64,000 nt of DNA from Solibacillus sp. FSL H8-0523 (GCF_038051985.1 NZ_CP150291.1:1364001-1428000); one strand, 5' to 3'; positions 16,543 to 26,796 are shown, numbered from the stretch's first letter. The notes: generated by a model from the letters alone, not told the origin. Numbers and translations: made by a program.

Positions 16543-16695
16543 TTAAAACATTAATCGTACGAAGTGATCAAGTACCCAATAACTGATGCTAGCACCGTAA
16601 ACTGTTGCACCGATTAAAATAGGGCTAATTAATAATAATCCTTTGCGCTCTTTCTCACTCAGTCTCTTAGGTTGTTCTAAGGTAATTGCTCTCAT
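16543..16695 (-). CDS. Small membrane protein (50 aa)
   Basis: An ATG at 16695 is preceded 7 bases upstream by GGGAGTG, and the frame runs to TAA at 16543. A polar, charged N-terminus (PKRLSEKERKG) precedes one hydrophobic helix (LLLISPILIGATVYGAS), so it is a single-pass small membrane protein. It stands alone between fhs and the rbs operon. No family recognised, but SD, spacing and composition all look genuine. Confidence 0.65.
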   Translation of the reverse strand: MRAITLEQPKRLSEKERKGLLLISPILIGATVYGASISYWVLDHFVRLMF

Positions 16696-16912
16696 ATATA
16701 AACACTCCCTTTTTTCTGTTTTACGTTATATTATTGCTATTATATGACGTTATTCTATAAAAATCAATAAAAATGTTCACATTTTAGACAAAAAAATAGC
16801 GTAAGGCACAAAAAATCTCGCTGAACGAGCATTTAAGGAGAGTTATATAATAATGGGTTTAATGTGACATACTAATTGGTTCGATTAATGTGCAATAAAC
16901 ATCAAAAATATG
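16696..16912. other. Intergenic region before the rbs promoter
   Basis: AT-rich. It contains the SD and upstream DNA of the minus-strand 50-residue gene and, at 16833-16866, an AAGGAGAG followed by a 5-codon ATG frame that I do not take as a gene. Confidence 0.4.
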
Positions 16913-16942
16913 TTGACTAGTGATAAAAATATGCATTATATT
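16913..16942 (+). promoter_or_regulatory. Promoter of the rbs operon
   Basis: TTGACT, 18-base spacer, TATATT. The first RbsR operator begins 2 bases downstream, over the expected transcription start. Confidence 0.75.
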
Positions 16943-16943
16943 A

Positions 16944-16961
16944 TGTGTAATCGGTTACACA
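16944..16961. promoter_or_regulatory. RbsR/LacI-family operator 1
   Basis: TGTGTAATCGGTTACACA, an inverted repeat with 7-bp arms centred on a CG step as expected for LacI-family proteins, overlapping the transcription start. Confidence 0.8.
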
Positions 16962-17000
16962 ATGAAACATATTTGATGCACTTATTTTTTTGTGAAAATA

Positions 17001-17016
17001 TGTAATCGGTTACACA
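17001..17016. promoter_or_regulatory. RbsR/LacI-family operator 2
   Basis: A second exact copy of TGTAATCGGTTACACA, 55 bp downstream of the first and just ahead of the rbsR SD. Confidence 0.8.
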
Positions 17017-17037
17017 TGTTAGGGAAGGAAGATGAAC

Positions 17038-18006
17038 ATGGCAACAATTAAAGATGTAGCGAAACGAGCCAATGTATCGGTAGCAACGGTTTCAAGATAC
17101 TTAAACAATAGTGGCTACGTTGGTGAACAGGCAAAGCAAGCAATTGAACAAGCCGTTCAGGCGCTTGACTACAGGCCAAATCAAATTGCACGTTCCTTAT
17201 CAAAGAAGCAATTGCAAACAATTGGCTTGATTGTCCCAGATATCATGAACCCATTCTTCCCAGAACTTGCACGTGCAATCGAGGATGTCGCCTTAAAAGA
17301 AGGCTTTACCGTCATTTTATGTAACTCAGACGAACAGCGTGAAAAAGAGCTGCGCTATATCGAAAGCTTGCAGCAAAAATACATCGCAGGTTTTATTATT
17401 GCGACAAACCAATTATCAAAAGAACAATACCGTTCATTAAATGTCCCAGTGGTGCTGCTCGACCGTGTGCTCGATGCTGATTTACCATCTGTAACCTCAC
17501 AAAATAAAGTAGGCGCTATGATGGCGGTTGATTATTTAAGAGAAAAACAAGCGAAAGAAATTTTATTTATTAGTGGGCCGAATGATTTAGAGCCAGTGCA
17601 ACAACGTTTAGCCGGTTTTAAAAAGGCGACTGCGGGTATGAAAACACATATTTACGAAAGTCCATTTGATTTTATAGCGGCTGAAAAGATTGCTTATGAT
17701 GCCTTGCAAAAACATACATCAGTGGATGCGGTATTCGCGAGCAGTGATATGATCGCCTTTGGGGTTTTGAAGGCTGCAAATAGACTGAAAATTGATGTAC
17801 CGAATGACTTGCAAGTGATTGGCTATGACGGCATTGCGCTCGGTGAAATTATGACTCCAGGCTTAACAACGATTGCACAAGACATCTACGCACTCGGTGA
17901 AACAGCTGCTAATATGCTCGTGGCGTTAATTAAAGGCGAGATACTACAACAAGAACATCAGATGATTGCAACGAAATTAGTCATCCGAGAAACGACAAAG
18001 GAGTAA
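17038..18006 (+). CDS. rbsR: Ribose operon repressor, LacI family
   Basis: 322 residues from ATG 17038, which has AAGGAAG 6 bases upstream; an ATG two codons earlier is too close to the SD. The N-terminal HTH and hinge (TIKDVAKRANVSVATVSRYL) precede a periplasmic-binding-like sugar domain with IGLIVPDIMNPFFPELAR. As first gene of rbsRKDACB, with two identical operators at its promoter, it should repress the operon until ribose is present. Catabolite control by CcpA through the same type of site cannot be excluded. Confidence 0.93.
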   Translation: MATIKDVAKRANVSVATVSRYLNNSGYVGEQAKQAIEQAVQALDYRPNQIARSLSKKQLQTIGLIVPDIMNPFFPELARAIEDVALKEGFTVILCNSDEQREKELRYIESLQQKYIAGFIIATNQLSKEQYRSLNVPVVLLDRVLDADLPSVTSQNKVGAMMAVDYLREKQAKEILFISGPNDLEPVQQRLAGFKKATAGMKTHIYESPFDFIAAEKIAYDALQKHTSVDAVFASSDMIAFGVLKAANRLKIDVPNDLQVIGYDGIALGEIMTPGLTTIAQDIYALGETAANMLVALIKGEILQQEHQMIATKLVIRETTKE

Positions 18007-18012
18007 TGACGC

Positions 18013-18897
18013 ATGATTACAGTAGTAGGAAGCATTAATATGGATATCGTTTGCCAAACATCTGTCTTTCCAAAGCAAGGGGAAACGATTTTAGGTGAAC
18101 GCTTTGAAACGATCCCGGGTGGTAAAGGGGCAAATCAAGCTGTTGCGGCGGCACGCTTAGGCAGTGAAGTCACAATGGTTGGTGCGGTTGGACAAGACAG
18201 CTTTGGTCCAACACTTTTAACAACATTACAGCAAGAAAATATACATACGGACGCAGTTGCCGTGGTTGAAACGAATACAGGAATCGCCAACATCATTTTA
18301 TTTGAGAATGATAACCGCATTATCGTTGTACCAGGTGCGAATTTTGATGTAACACCAGAAATGATAGATGCTAAGCAAGAGCTAATTAAAAACTCAAAGC
18401 TTGTTGTGATGCAGCTTGAAATTCCAGTTGAAACAGTTGAGTATACATTAGCACTTTGTGAAAAATACAAGGTGCCTGTACTGTTAAATCCAGCACCAGC
18501 ACGTAACTTCAAGCCAGAGTGGATGGACAAAATTGCGTATATGACACCAAACGAAACAGAATGTGCGCTTATTTTTAATGAGGATGTTGAGCAGTCACTT
18601 GCGAAATATCCAAACAAATTAATCGTGACATTAGGCGAAAACGGTGCAATGTATCATAACGGCCAGCAAATCGTAAAAGTTGAAGGCTATAAGACGACGG
18701 CGGTTGATACAACAGGCGCGGGCGATACATTTAATGGTGCATTTGCACACAAAATAATCGAAGGTGCTTCTATTGAAGAGGCAGTGCACGTTGCAAATGT
18801 CGCAGGTTCACTTTCAGTAGAGCAATTTGGTGCACAGGGCGGTATGCCAACATTACAACAAGTAGAGAAGCGCATGAAGGAGATAGAGCAAGGATGA
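18013..18897 (+). CDS. rbsK: Ribokinase
   Basis: 294 residues; AAAGGAG upstream. A PfkB-family kinase that phosphorylates ribose to ribose-5-phosphate. The N-terminal signature GSINMDIV, the [15 protein letters not shown] substrate region and the C-terminal [13 protein letters not shown] with the catalytic Asp and anion hole are all intact. The last four bases of the gene (ATGA) overlap the start of rbsD. Confidence 0.95.
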   Translation: MITVVGSINMDIVCQTSVFPKQGETILGERFETIPGGKGANQAVAAARLGSEVTMVGAVGQDSFGPTLLTTLQQENIHTDAVAVVETNTGIANIILFENDNRIIVVPGANFDVTPEMIDAKQELIKNSKLVVMQLEIPVETVEYTLALCEKYKVPVLLNPAPARNFKPEWMDKIAYMTPNETECALIFNEDVEQSLAKYPNKLIVTLGENGAMYHNGQQIVKVEGYKTTAVDTTGAGDTFNGAFAHKIIEGASIEEAVHVANVAGSLSVEQFGAQGGMPTLQQVEKRMKEIEQG

Positions 18898-19280
18898 AAA
18901 AGCACGGAATTTTAAATCGTGAATTAGCGGGCATTTTCGCCAAGCTTGGTCATACCGATCAAATCGTCATCGCGGATTGTGGATTACCAATTCCTAATGG
19001 CGTACCATGTATCGACTTAGCGTATAAGCTAGGCGAGCCAACGTTCTTAACGATTTTAGACGTGGTGCTTGACGATTTAGTGGTCGAGCACGCGATTTTA
19101 GCACAAGAAATCAAAGATAAAAATACAGCCGTTCATGAGGCAGTCACGTCGAAGTTACAACCAAGTTACGTAAGCCATGAACAGTTTAAAGCATATACGA
19201 AAGATGCGAAGGTCATTATTCGTACAGGTGAAACAACACCATACGCCAACGTCATTTTACAAAGCGGCGTAATCTTCTAA
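18894..19280 (+). CDS. rbsD: D-ribose pyranase
   Basis: 128 residues, near the family's usual 131-139. It converts beta-pyranose ribose to the furanose form used by RbsK. The conserved [17 protein letters not shown] near the N-terminus includes the catalytic His. It overlaps rbsK by 4 bases and precedes rbsA by 21. Confidence 0.95.
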   Translation: MKKHGILNRELAGIFAKLGHTDQIVIADCGLPIPNGVPCIDLAYKLGEPTFLTILDVVLDDLVVEHAILAQEIKDKNTAVHEAVTSKLQPSYVSHEQFKAYTKDAKVIIRTGETTPYANVILQSGVIF

Positions 19281-19301
19281 AGAAAAAGGTAGGTGGACAA
19301 C

Positions 19302-20786
19302 ATGATCGAAATGTCAGGGATTTCAAAAGCATTTAGTGGCAACGTAGTATTAAACGATGTGTCATTTGAATTAATGCCAGGTGAAATTCACGCACTGATG
19401 GGTGAAAACGGTGCAGGTAAATCAACGATGATGAAAATTTTAACGGGTATTCATCAGCGTGATGCAGGTGTTATTAAAGTAAATGGACAAGAGGTAGACT
19501 GTAAATCACCGCAAGACGCAGAGGATTTAGGGATTGCGGTAATCCATCAAGAATTGAACATCTTGCCAGATTTATCCGTAACAGAAAACCTGTTTTTAGG
19601 TAAGGAAAAAACATACCCATTGTTTGGGATTTTAAAGAAAAAAGAAATGCATGAAGAAGCCAAAGCGTTACTTGCTAAGCTTGGACTAGACTTAGACCCG
19701 CGCACACGTGCAGGGGATTTGTCAGTTGGAAAGCAGCAAATTATCGAAATCGCAAAAGCCATCGCGTCAGATGCAAAGTACATTATCATGGATGAGCCAA
19801 CTGCCGCACTTACAGATCGTGAAATCGAAACACTTTTCGTAACCGTTAACGAGCTAAAAGCAAAGGGCATTTCATTTGTATACATTTCACACCGCATGGA
19901 AGAAATTTTTGCAATTTGTGATCGTATTACGATTTTACGTGACGGTACATATGTTGGTGTTCGCGTGATAAAAGAAACCTCGTTTGATGAAATCGTATCA
20001 ATGATGGTAGGGCGTGAGCTTGGAGAACGTTTCCCAGAGCGTAACGCTAGTATTGGTGAAGTGAAGCTAGAAGTGAAAAATATAAGCGCGAAAAAAGCAT
20101 TTGATAATGTAAGCTTTCAGTTACGTAAAGGTGAAATTTTAGGCGTTGCTGGACTGATGGGTGCAGGACGTACGGAGGTTGCGCAAGCGATTTTCGGTTA
20201 CCGAAAACTATCAAATGGTGAAGTTTTCATTGATAACAAAAAGGTTTCTATCAATTCACCAATCGAAGCGATGAAGCACAAAATCGGTTTCGTTACAGAG
20301 GACCGTAAAACGCAAGGGCTTGTACTAGATTTCTCAATTAAAGAAAACATCATGTTAGCCAACCTTGAAAAAGGCTCGAAAACAGGTGTGATTGTTCCTA
20401 AATTAGAGAACGACATGGTTGCAGATTATATTGAACAACTTCGTATTCGCTGTGCGAGCGCGGATATTGCGGCAAAATCACTAAGTGGTGGGAATCAGCA
20501 AAAGGTTGTTATTGCTAAATGGCTTGGGACAAATCCTGAAATTTTAATTTTAGATGAACCAACACGCGGCGTCGATATCGGTGCCAAAAAAGAGATTTAT
20601 CAAATTATGAATAACCTTGCAGAAGCAGGGGTTTCGATTTTAATGATTTCATCGGAGTTACCAGAAGTAATTGGCATGTCAGACCGCGTGCTTGTAATGC
20701 GTGAAGGCCAACTGACAGGTATGGTAACGAAAGAACAGATGACGCAAGAGAACATTATGCACTATGCAACAGGAGGGGAAGAATAA
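19302..20786 (+). CDS. rbsA: Ribose ABC transporter ATP-binding protein
   Basis: 494 residues from ATG 19302 (AGGTGG 5 bases upstream). Two fused nucleotide-binding domains: the first has Walker [10 protein letters not shown], signature LSVGKQQ and Walker B IIMDEP; the second has the degenerate Walker [10 protein letters not shown] usual in RbsA/MglA proteins, signature LSGGNQQK and Walker B LILDEP. It energises ribose import with RbsC and RbsB. The stop and the rbsC start overlap by one base (TAATG). Confidence 0.95.
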   Translation: MIEMSGISKAFSGNVVLNDVSFELMPGEIHALMGENGAGKSTMMKILTGIHQRDAGVIKVNGQEVDCKSPQDAEDLGIAVIHQELNILPDLSVTENLFLGKEKTYPLFGILKKKEMHEEAKALLAKLGLDLDPRTRAGDLSVGKQQIIEIAKAIASDAKYIIMDEPTAALTDREIETLFVTVNELKAKGISFVYISHRMEEIFAICDRITILRDGTYVGVRVIKETSFDEIVSMMVGRELGERFPERNASIGEVKLEVKNISAKKAFDNVSFQLRKGEILGVAGLMGAGRTEVAQAIFGYRKLSNGEVFIDNKKVSINSPIEAMKHKIGFVTEDRKTQGLVLDFSIKENIMLANLEKGSKTGVIVPKLENDMVADYIEQLRIRCASADIAAKSLSGGNQQKVVIAKWLGTNPEILILDEPTRGVDIGAKKEIYQIMNNLAEAGVSILMISSELPEVIGMSDRVLVMREGQLTGMVTKEQMTQENIMHYATGGEE

Positions 20787-21721
20787 TGGCGAAAAATAAA
20801 GAATTACTTTCAAAGCTTGGGCCGTTTATCGGCTTAATTTTATTAATGGTCGTATTAACGTTTTTAAATCCGAGCTTTTTAACAGTTGATAACTTATTCA
20901 ACATCCTACGCCAAGTATCGATTAGTGCATTAATCGCATTCGGTATGACATTTGTTATTTTAACAGGAGGAATCGACTTATCAGTTGGTTCGACATTGGC
21001 TTTGACAGGTGCAGTAGCAGCAACTTTACTAGCAGCTGGGACAGATCCAATTCTAGCAATGGCAGCAGCTATTGGCTTAGGCTTTATTTTAGGGGCAATT
21101 AACGGACTGATTATTACTAAAGGTAAAGTAGCACCATTCATCGCAACACTTGCGACGATGACGATTTATCGCGGTTTAACTTTAGTATATACAGATGGTC
21201 GCCCAATTTCAGGTTTAGGTGATTCACTATCATTCCAATTATTCGGTAAAGGCTACTTTTTAGGTATTCCAGTACCAGTTGTTACAATGATTTTAGCGTT
21301 TGTACTGCTTTATTTCATCTTACACAAAACAACATTCGGACGCCGTGTATATGCAGTTGGCGGGAACGAAGAGGCTTCAAAGCTATCAGGTATTAACCCA
21401 GATCGCGTGAAAATTGCTGTTTATGCGATTACAGGGATGTTAGCAGCCATTTCAGCATTAATCATTACATCTCGTCTAAATTCGGCACAGCCAACAGCTG
21501 GTGAGTCATATGAGTTAGATGCAATCGCTGCTGTAGTACTTGGTGGTACAAGCTTAACAGGTGGTAAAGGCTGGATTTTCGGTACATTAGTTGGGGCATT
21601 AATTATTGGTGTTTTAAATAATGGTATGACGTTAATCGGCGTGTCATCATTCTTCCAACAAGTTGTAAAAGGGATAGTTATATTATTAGCGGTATTAATG
21701 GACCGCAAAAAAACAGCATAG
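20786..21721 (+). CDS. rbsC: Ribose ABC transporter permease
   Basis: 311 residues with 8-10 hydrophobic helices. The conserved RbsC segments MTFVILTGGIDLSVGS and the cytoplasmic TFGRRVYAVGGNEEASKLSGI loop that contacts the ATPase are present. It overlaps rbsA by one base, and rbsB starts 12 bases after it. Confidence 0.95.
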   Translation: MAKNKELLSKLGPFIGLILLMVVLTFLNPSFLTVDNLFNILRQVSISALIAFGMTFVILTGGIDLSVGSTLALTGAVAATLLAAGTDPILAMAAAIGLGFILGAINGLIITKGKVAPFIATLATMTIYRGLTLVYTDGRPISGLGDSLSFQLFGKGYFLGIPVPVVTMILAFVLLYFILHKTTFGRRVYAVGGNEEASKLSGINPDRVKIAVYAITGMLAAISALIITSRLNSAQPTAGESYELDAIAAVVLGGTSLTGGKGWIFGTLVGALIIGVLNNGMTLIGVSSFFQQVVKGIVILLAVLMDRKKTA

Positions 21722-21733
21722 GAGTGTCATAGC

Positions 21734-22663
21734 ATGAAAAAGTTATCAGTACTTTTCGTAGCAGCCATGATGTCAATTTTCTTAGCTGCATGTTCAATGG
21801 AACCCGGTTTTCCATATGGCAAAAAAGATGAACAAAACAAAACAAAATCTTCTGATGAGCTATCAGTTGGTTTATCAATATCAACGTTAAATAATCCATT
21901 CTTTGTAACGCTAGCAGATGCTGCAAAAGAGCAAGCGAAGGTAAATAATTTAAAAATTACAGTAGCGGATGCACAAGATGATGCATCAAAACAAGCTTCT
22001 GACGTAGAAAACTTAATTCAAAAGGGTGTTGATTTAATTATCATTAACCCAGTTGACTCAGCTTCTGTTACTTCAGCAGTTGATTCGGCAAATGCAAAAA
22101 ACATTCCAGTTATTACAGTAGACCGTGTTTCTGAAGGAGGAGAAGTTGTAGCACATATCGCTTCAGATAACGCAGCAGGTGGTGCACTTGCTGGTGAATA
22201 CTTAATGACATTAATCGAAGAAGGTGCGGAAGTAGCAATGCTAGAAGGCGTTGCAGGTTCTTCTGCAGCACGTGACCGTGGTGAAGGATTTTTAAGCGTA
22301 GTAGATGGTAAAGTGAAGCTAGTTGCTAGTCAAACGGCAAACTTCAACCGTACAGAAGGCTTAACAGTAATGGAAAACATTTTACAAGGTAATCCAAATG
22401 TAAAAGCGGTATTCGCTCAAAATGATGAAATGGCTTTAGGAGCACTTGAAGCAATTACAGCTGCTCGTAAAGACGTTATAGTGATCGGCTTCGATGCAAC
22501 AGACGATGCAGTAGCAAAAGTGCAAGCTGGTGAAATGGCAGCAACTGTTGCACAGCAACCATCCTTAATAGGTGAAAAAGCTATCGAAGCAGCAATTAAA
22601 GTATTAGCTGGTGAATCAGTGGAAGAAAATATTCCTGTTGATTTAGAGTTAATTACGAAATAA
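21734..22663 (+). CDS. rbsB: Ribose-binding lipoprotein
   Basis: 309 residues. A lipoprotein signal peptide with lipobox LAAC (Cys20) tethers it outside the membrane. The mature part is a periplasmic-binding-protein fold with VGLSISTLNNPFFVTLADAA near the start and INPVDSASVTSAVDSANAKN, as in ribose-binding proteins. It is the last gene of the operon. Its last 36 codons plus terminator are duplicated 4.3 kb downstream at 26887-27041. Confidence 0.95.
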   Translation: MKKLSVLFVAAMMSIFLAACSMEPGFPYGKKDEQNKTKSSDELSVGLSISTLNNPFFVTLADAAKEQAKVNNLKITVADAQDDASKQASDVENLIQKGVDLIIINPVDSASVTSAVDSANAKNIPVITVDRVSEGGEVVAHIASDNAAGGALAGEYLMTLIEEGAEVAMLEGVAGSSAARDRGEGFLSVVDGKVKLVASQTANFNRTEGLTVMENILQGNPNVKAVFAQNDEMALGALEAITAARKDVIVIGFDATDDAVAKVQAGEMAATVAQQPSLIGEKAIEAAIKVLAGESVEENIPVDLELITK

Positions 22664-22707
22664 TTTTTGAATGAGAACTCAGGTGTAAGTGCCTGGGTTC
22701 TTTTTTT
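22553..22707 (+). repeat. 155-bp direct repeat, copy 1 (rbsB 3' end and terminator)
   Basis: It matches 26887-27041 base for base with only two substitutions (after TTAAT, A versus C; in the terminator loop, A versus G). Copy 1 is joined to the complete rbsB gene. Confidence 0.95.
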
Positions 22708-22708
22708 C
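22674..22708 (+). terminator. Terminator of the rbs operon
   Basis: Stem AGAACTCAGG / CCTGGGTTCT with an 8-base loop followed by a T-run. An almost identical copy occurs at 27008-27041. Confidence 0.85.
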
Positions 22709-22989
22709 ATTATGTGCACTTTTTTCTGTTAAATAAATTTCCTGGTAATAATACCAAATCGTTTAGGAATCTTTTTGCTATTAAATTTCTGATCTCAACA
22801 AGAAAGTTCTACTATTTAAATAAATAATTAGTAAGATAGATGTATCATATTTTCTAAACACTAATACAAACTATCAATTTTTCTAATATTCGAACGTTTG
22901 GATATCTCGGATTGGTTTATCTGTGATAAATTGTAAATATCATACTGATTTGGTAAGTATGAAAATTAGAGTCGGAGGGGAAAAGAGAT
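22709..22989. other. Upstream region of the subtilase gene
   Basis: AT-rich, no coding frame. A 7-bp inverted repeat TCATACT / AGTATGA at 22940-22962 lies near TTGTAA (22931) and TAAGTA (22954), a possible promoter with 17-base spacing, just before GGAGGGG. Confidence 0.45.
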
Positions 22990-25900
22990 TTGAATAATTT
23001 TAAGTTTACGAAGTTCTTAAGTAGTATTCTAGCTATCTTAATGGTGCTTTCTCTATTGGCTCCATTCTCGAGTGCGTATGCAGAAGAACTGAAACCATTC
23101 AAGCAAAATGGTCATAATGAAAGTATGATTCAACTAAAGGCGGCTATTGCTGAACAGCTAAGCTTGTCTAAAGATGGTCCAACTCTTCACGAAAGTTTGC
23201 AGAATATATCAGGTAATCAAGATGTTGCAGTTATCGTTCATTTATCAGAAAAACCAGTTGCACTAGAGCAAGGGATGAGTGAAGTTAAAGGCAAAAAATT
23301 CTCTAATGCTCGAGCAAATGAAGTTCGTGCAAATGTAAAAGCACAACAAGCAAAAGTAAAAAGAGAGTTAGCTGCAAAACAAGTACAGATGACGCACGGA
23401 TACACATTTGATACTGTTTTAAACGGTTTTGCGGCAACTATCAAAGCAAATGACCTTCCGAAATTACTAACAATTGATGGAATTACACTAATCGAACCAG
23501 ATGCCACTGTGTATGCATCAGAAGAAAATACAACAAAATCATCAGAACTTATAAAAGAAGAACAATTAGAAGCATTCATGAATACAAGTAATTCTTTTCT
23601 TGGAATTGAAAACCTTTGGAATGAAGGTATTGAAGGACAAGGAATAAAAGTAGCCGTATTAGATACGGGTATTGATGCAGATCATCCTGAGTTTGCTGGA
23701 ATTTATAAAGGTGGAAAAAACTTTATTCCAAATTCATCGACATACACGAAGCATCGTGCAGATGACGATGCATCGGAAACATTACCTTCAGAGCGTCCAG
23801 CCGGTACACCTGAATTTAATGCAAACGGAAGCTCGTTCTATACTTCTCACGGTACACATGTTGCTGGAACAATTGCAGCAATTGGAGCTAACGAATTCGG
23901 TATTAAAGGAATTGCTCCAAAAGTAGACCTGTATGCTTACCGCGTTCTTGGGGCATATGGAAGTGGGGCTACATCTGGTATTGTAAAAGCAATTGAAACG
24001 GCAGTCATCGAAGAAATGGATGTTATCAACCTTTCACTTGGTGGTGGAGCTAACTCTGAAACAGATGCAGGCTCATTTGCGATTAATAATGCTATGATGG
24101 CTGGAACAATTGGAGTACTTGCAACAGGTAACTCTGGCCCGAATCGTGGAACAATGGGAACACCTGCTACTGCTCGTTTAGGGATTGCAGTTGGTAACAC
24201 AACAAATCCAGAAGTAATGTACAACGGTGAAGTGAATGTTACAGTTGGCGACTACAACTTATCAAAGCAACTTCCATTAATGGGAACGACTTTTGGTAAA
24301 GATTTAGCAACACAGCTCCAAGGAGAATTGGATCTTGTTGCGATTCCTGGAAACGGTGAAGTAAAAGACTTCGAAGGAATTGATGTAGAAGGTAAAGTCG
24401 CATTGATTTCTCGTGGTAGTATCGCATTTGTAGATAAAATTGCGAATGCAAAGGCTAATGGAGCCGTTGCCACAATTATTCATAACTTTGCTGGTGGAAC
24501 AAATGCACCGGATATTTCAGGTACATTCCTTGGTGACTCATTTGAGTTCATCCCAACATTTGATATGTCCGTAACAGATGGTAATGCTATCCGCGCTGCT
24601 TTGGCAGGCGGAACTGGAAAAGTAAGCTTTGGTAAGTTTGCTTCTACATCGACAATTGGAGATGAAGTAAACGCTTCTAGTTCACGTGGACCATCTACAC
24701 CAAACTTTGATATTAAACCAGACGTAACAGCGCCTGGAACAAATATTATGTCAACGATTCCAATGTATAAAACAGATTTCCCTGATGCAGTTTACGATAG
24801 AGCATATGATCGCAAAACAGGAACTTCTATGGCAACACCACATATTGCAGGTATTGCTGCATTAGTAAAACAAGCAAATCCTGATTGGAACGCGTTTGAT
24901 GTAAAAGTAGCGCTATCTAATACAGCAAAGGTTTTAGATACAGCCAAGTATGATGTGTTCTCTCAAGGTGCAGGGCGCGTAAATGCTTATGCAGCAGCTC
25001 ATCCAGAAATTCTTGCATATGCACTTGATACTGCAGTTTTAGATGGAACTGGAGCTGTTGTTGAAAACAAGAAAGGTACTGTTACTTTCGGTAAACAACC
25101 ACTGAAAGACGGTGCTATTTCTGTAACGAAGCAAGTTTTAGTAAAAGATATGAAAGGAAACGGCGGCAATTACAATGTATCGGTAGATGTGACAAAAACA
25201 TTTGGTGATGCAGCCGTTACAGTAGATCAGCCAACATTTAATCTAGCTGGTGAGCAACTTTTGAACATTACATTAACTGCTTCACAAGCTTCAGCACCAA
25301 ACGGCTCTGAAATACTAGGATATATCCACATTGACGGTGGAGCCACAGAAGCTTCATTACCATTCGCAGCTGACTTCGGCGGCGTGGCAGCAACTGAACT
25401 AAAAGACTTTAAGATTACGGAAACAGACCTATCGTTTAACGGAGATGGCGTGAAAGACTCAGCGTTACTTTCATTCACATTAACTGGAGATGTAGCAACG
25501 AACTATATTGAGCTTTGGGATATTATGAATCCTGAAGGTGGAGAATATGGAGACGGCTACATTGGTTATCTACATGCAGGTACTGCACTTGGAAAAGGAT
25601 CATATACGCTGAACGTTGGCGGGCAGTACAAACCGTGGGGCTCAGACCCTGCAACAACGATTCCGGATGGTCTATATACAATTGACTTTACAGGTGTTGC
25701 AGCTACAGGAGTAGTCGCGGATTATGTCGGACCAATTGTTGTAAAAACGACAAAGCCAGAAATTACAGGTTCAGTAGCTGAAGGTGTTGCAACAGGTCAG
25801 GTAACAGATAAGTATATCGATTACAATGAAGAATTATATTTATACGGTTTAGACTATAATTTAAATGATAAATTAAAAGCTTCGTATATTTCGACGGTAA

Positions 25901-26796
25901 ATGGCGAAGTACAAGCGTCAGTTGCTTTTGAGTTAAATCAGGATGGTAGCTTCACATTCCCAGTGACAGCAGAAACGAATGCTGTATCAGTAGTAATTAC
26001 TGACGCTGCTGGAAATGTTGGCGAGGCAATAATCTATGAAAAGGAAATAGTAGAACCTGTCTTAACACTTTCTGTAAACCCTAATGAGTTAGATCTAACA
26101 GTTGGAGAAACTACACAGCTTATGGTAACAGAAACATCAACACCTGTAGAAGGTGAAGAAACAGAGGAAGATGTAACTTCAAAAGCTACGTATGCTATTG
26201 CAGATGAAAATGTTGCAACTGTAGTAAATGGGTTAGTAACTGCAGTAGGGGAAGGCACAACGACAATTACTATTTCATACGGTAATAATGAAGTAACTGT
26301 AAATGTTACAGTTAAGGCAGTAGTTGTAGAAGAACCGGTAGTAACACTTGAAATTGATCAAGCTCAGGTTGAAACTACAATAGGTAAAGAAGTGATGGTT
26401 AAGATTACTGAAATCACTACTGTTGATGGTATAACAACAGAAAAAGATGTTACAAATCTAGCAACTTACACAGTAGCGAATGATAAAATTGCTACTGTAA
26501 AAGCAGGTGCTGTAAAAGGTAAAGGTCAAGGTACTACAACGATTACGGTAACGTACGGTGAACATACCCTGACGTTTGAAGTGAATGTTGAAAAGCCAGG
26601 TAATGGAAACGGAAACGGAAACGGAAATGGTAATGGAAACGGCAACGGAAACGGAAACGGAAACGGCAACGGAAACGGAAACGGAAATGGAAACGGAAAT
26701 GGCAATGGCAACGGAAACGGAAACGGAAATGGCAATGGCAATGGCAACGGAAACGGAAACGGAAACGGAAACGGAAATGGTAAAGGTAATAATTAA
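22990..26796 (+). CDS. Secreted multidomain subtilisin-like serine protease with Gly-Asn tail
   Basis: 1268 residues; TTG start 9 bases after GGAGGGG. Order: Sec signal peptide (1-31, ending AYA), I9 propeptide (~60-175), S8 catalytic domain with Asp225 (VAVLDTGID), His287 (SHGTHVAG), oxyanion Asn381 (ATGNSG) and Ser613 (GTSMATPH), an inserted PA domain (~410-560), an Fn3-like region (~680-800), a further beta region with an acidic GDGVKDSA motif (~810-1015), two BIG2-type Ig domains (~1023-1108 and ~1113-1202), and a C-terminal run of about 30 Gly-Asn dipeptides (1204-1263). There is no LPxTG or SLH anchor; the tail may mediate wall association or be a flexible spacer. The gene lies between two copies of the rbsB 3' end, so it was probably acquired or copied here. 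Confidence 0.92.
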   Translation: MNNFKFTKFLSSILAILMVLSLLAPFSSAYAEELKPFKQNGHNESMIQLKAAIAEQLSLSKDGPTLHESLQNISGNQDVAVIVHLSEKPVALEQGMSEVKGKKFSNARANEVRANVKAQQAKVKRELAAKQVQMTHGYTFDTVLNGFAATIKANDLPKLLTIDGITLIEPDATVYASEENTTKSSELIKEEQLEAFMNTSNSFLGIENLWNEGIEGQGIKVAVLDTGIDADHPEFAGIYKGGKNFIPNSSTYTKHRADDDASETLPSERPAGTPEFNANGSSFYTSHGTHVAGTIAAIGANEFGIKGIAPKVDLYAYRVLGAYGSGATSGIVKAIETAVIEEMDVINLSLGGGANSETDAGSFAINNAMMAGTIGVLATGNSGPNRGTMGTPATARLGIAVGNTTNPEVMYNGEVNVTVGDYNLSKQLPLMGTTFGKDLATQLQGELDLVAIPGNGEVKDFEGIDVEGKVALISRGSIAFVDKIANAKANGAVATIIHNFAGGTNAPDISGTFLGDSFEFIPTFDMSVTDGNAIRAALAGGTGKVSFGKFASTSTIGDEVNASSSRGPSTPNFDIKPDVTAPGTNIMSTIPMYKTDFPDAVYDRAYDRKTGTSMATPHIAGIAALVKQANPDWNAFDVKVALSNTAKVLDTAKYDVFSQGAGRVNAYAAAHPEILAYALDTAVLDGTGAVVENKKGTVTFGKQPLKDGAISVTKQVLVKDMKGNGGNYNVSVDVTKTFGDAAVTVDQPTFNLAGEQLLNITLTASQASAPNGSEILGYIHIDGGATEASLPFAADFGGVAATELKDFKITETDLSFNGDGVKDSALLSFTLTGDVATNYIELWDIMNPEGGEYGDGYIGYLHAGTALGKGSYTLNVGGQYKPWGSDPATTIPDGLYTIDFTGVAATGVVADYVGPIVVKTTKPEITGSVAEGVATGQVTDKYIDYNEELYLYGLDYNLNDKLKASYISTVNGEVQASVAFELNQDGSFTFPVTAETNAVSVVITDAAGNVGEAIIYEKEIVEPVLTLSVNPNELDLTVGETTQLMVTETSTPVEGEETEEDVTSKATYAIADENVATVVNGLVTAVGEGTTTITISYGNNEVTVNVTVKAVVVEEPVVTLEIDQAQVETTIGKEVMVKITEITTVDGITTEKDVTNLATYTVANDKIATVKAGAVKGKGQGTTTITVTYGEHTLTFEVNVEKPGNGNGNGNGNGNGNGNGNGNGNGNGNGNGNGNGNGNGNGNGNGNGNGNGNGNGNGNGNGNGKGNN
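26601..26790 (+). repeat. In-frame hexanucleotide tandem repeat (Gly-Asn codons)
   Basis: About thirty tandem units of GGN-AAY (GGAAAC, GGAAAT, GGCAAC, GGCAAT variants) encode poly(Gly-Asn). Length changes by slippage would stay in frame. Confidence 0.9.

Noticed and set aside
16833-16866. Five-codon frame with a good SD before the rbs promoter
   Set aside because: It lies upstream of the likely rbs promoter and is too short to judge; the TATAAT there has no good -35.
26601-26790. Regular repeats suggestive of a CRISPR array
   Set aside because: Units are 6 bases, have no spacers and continue the reading frame of the protease.
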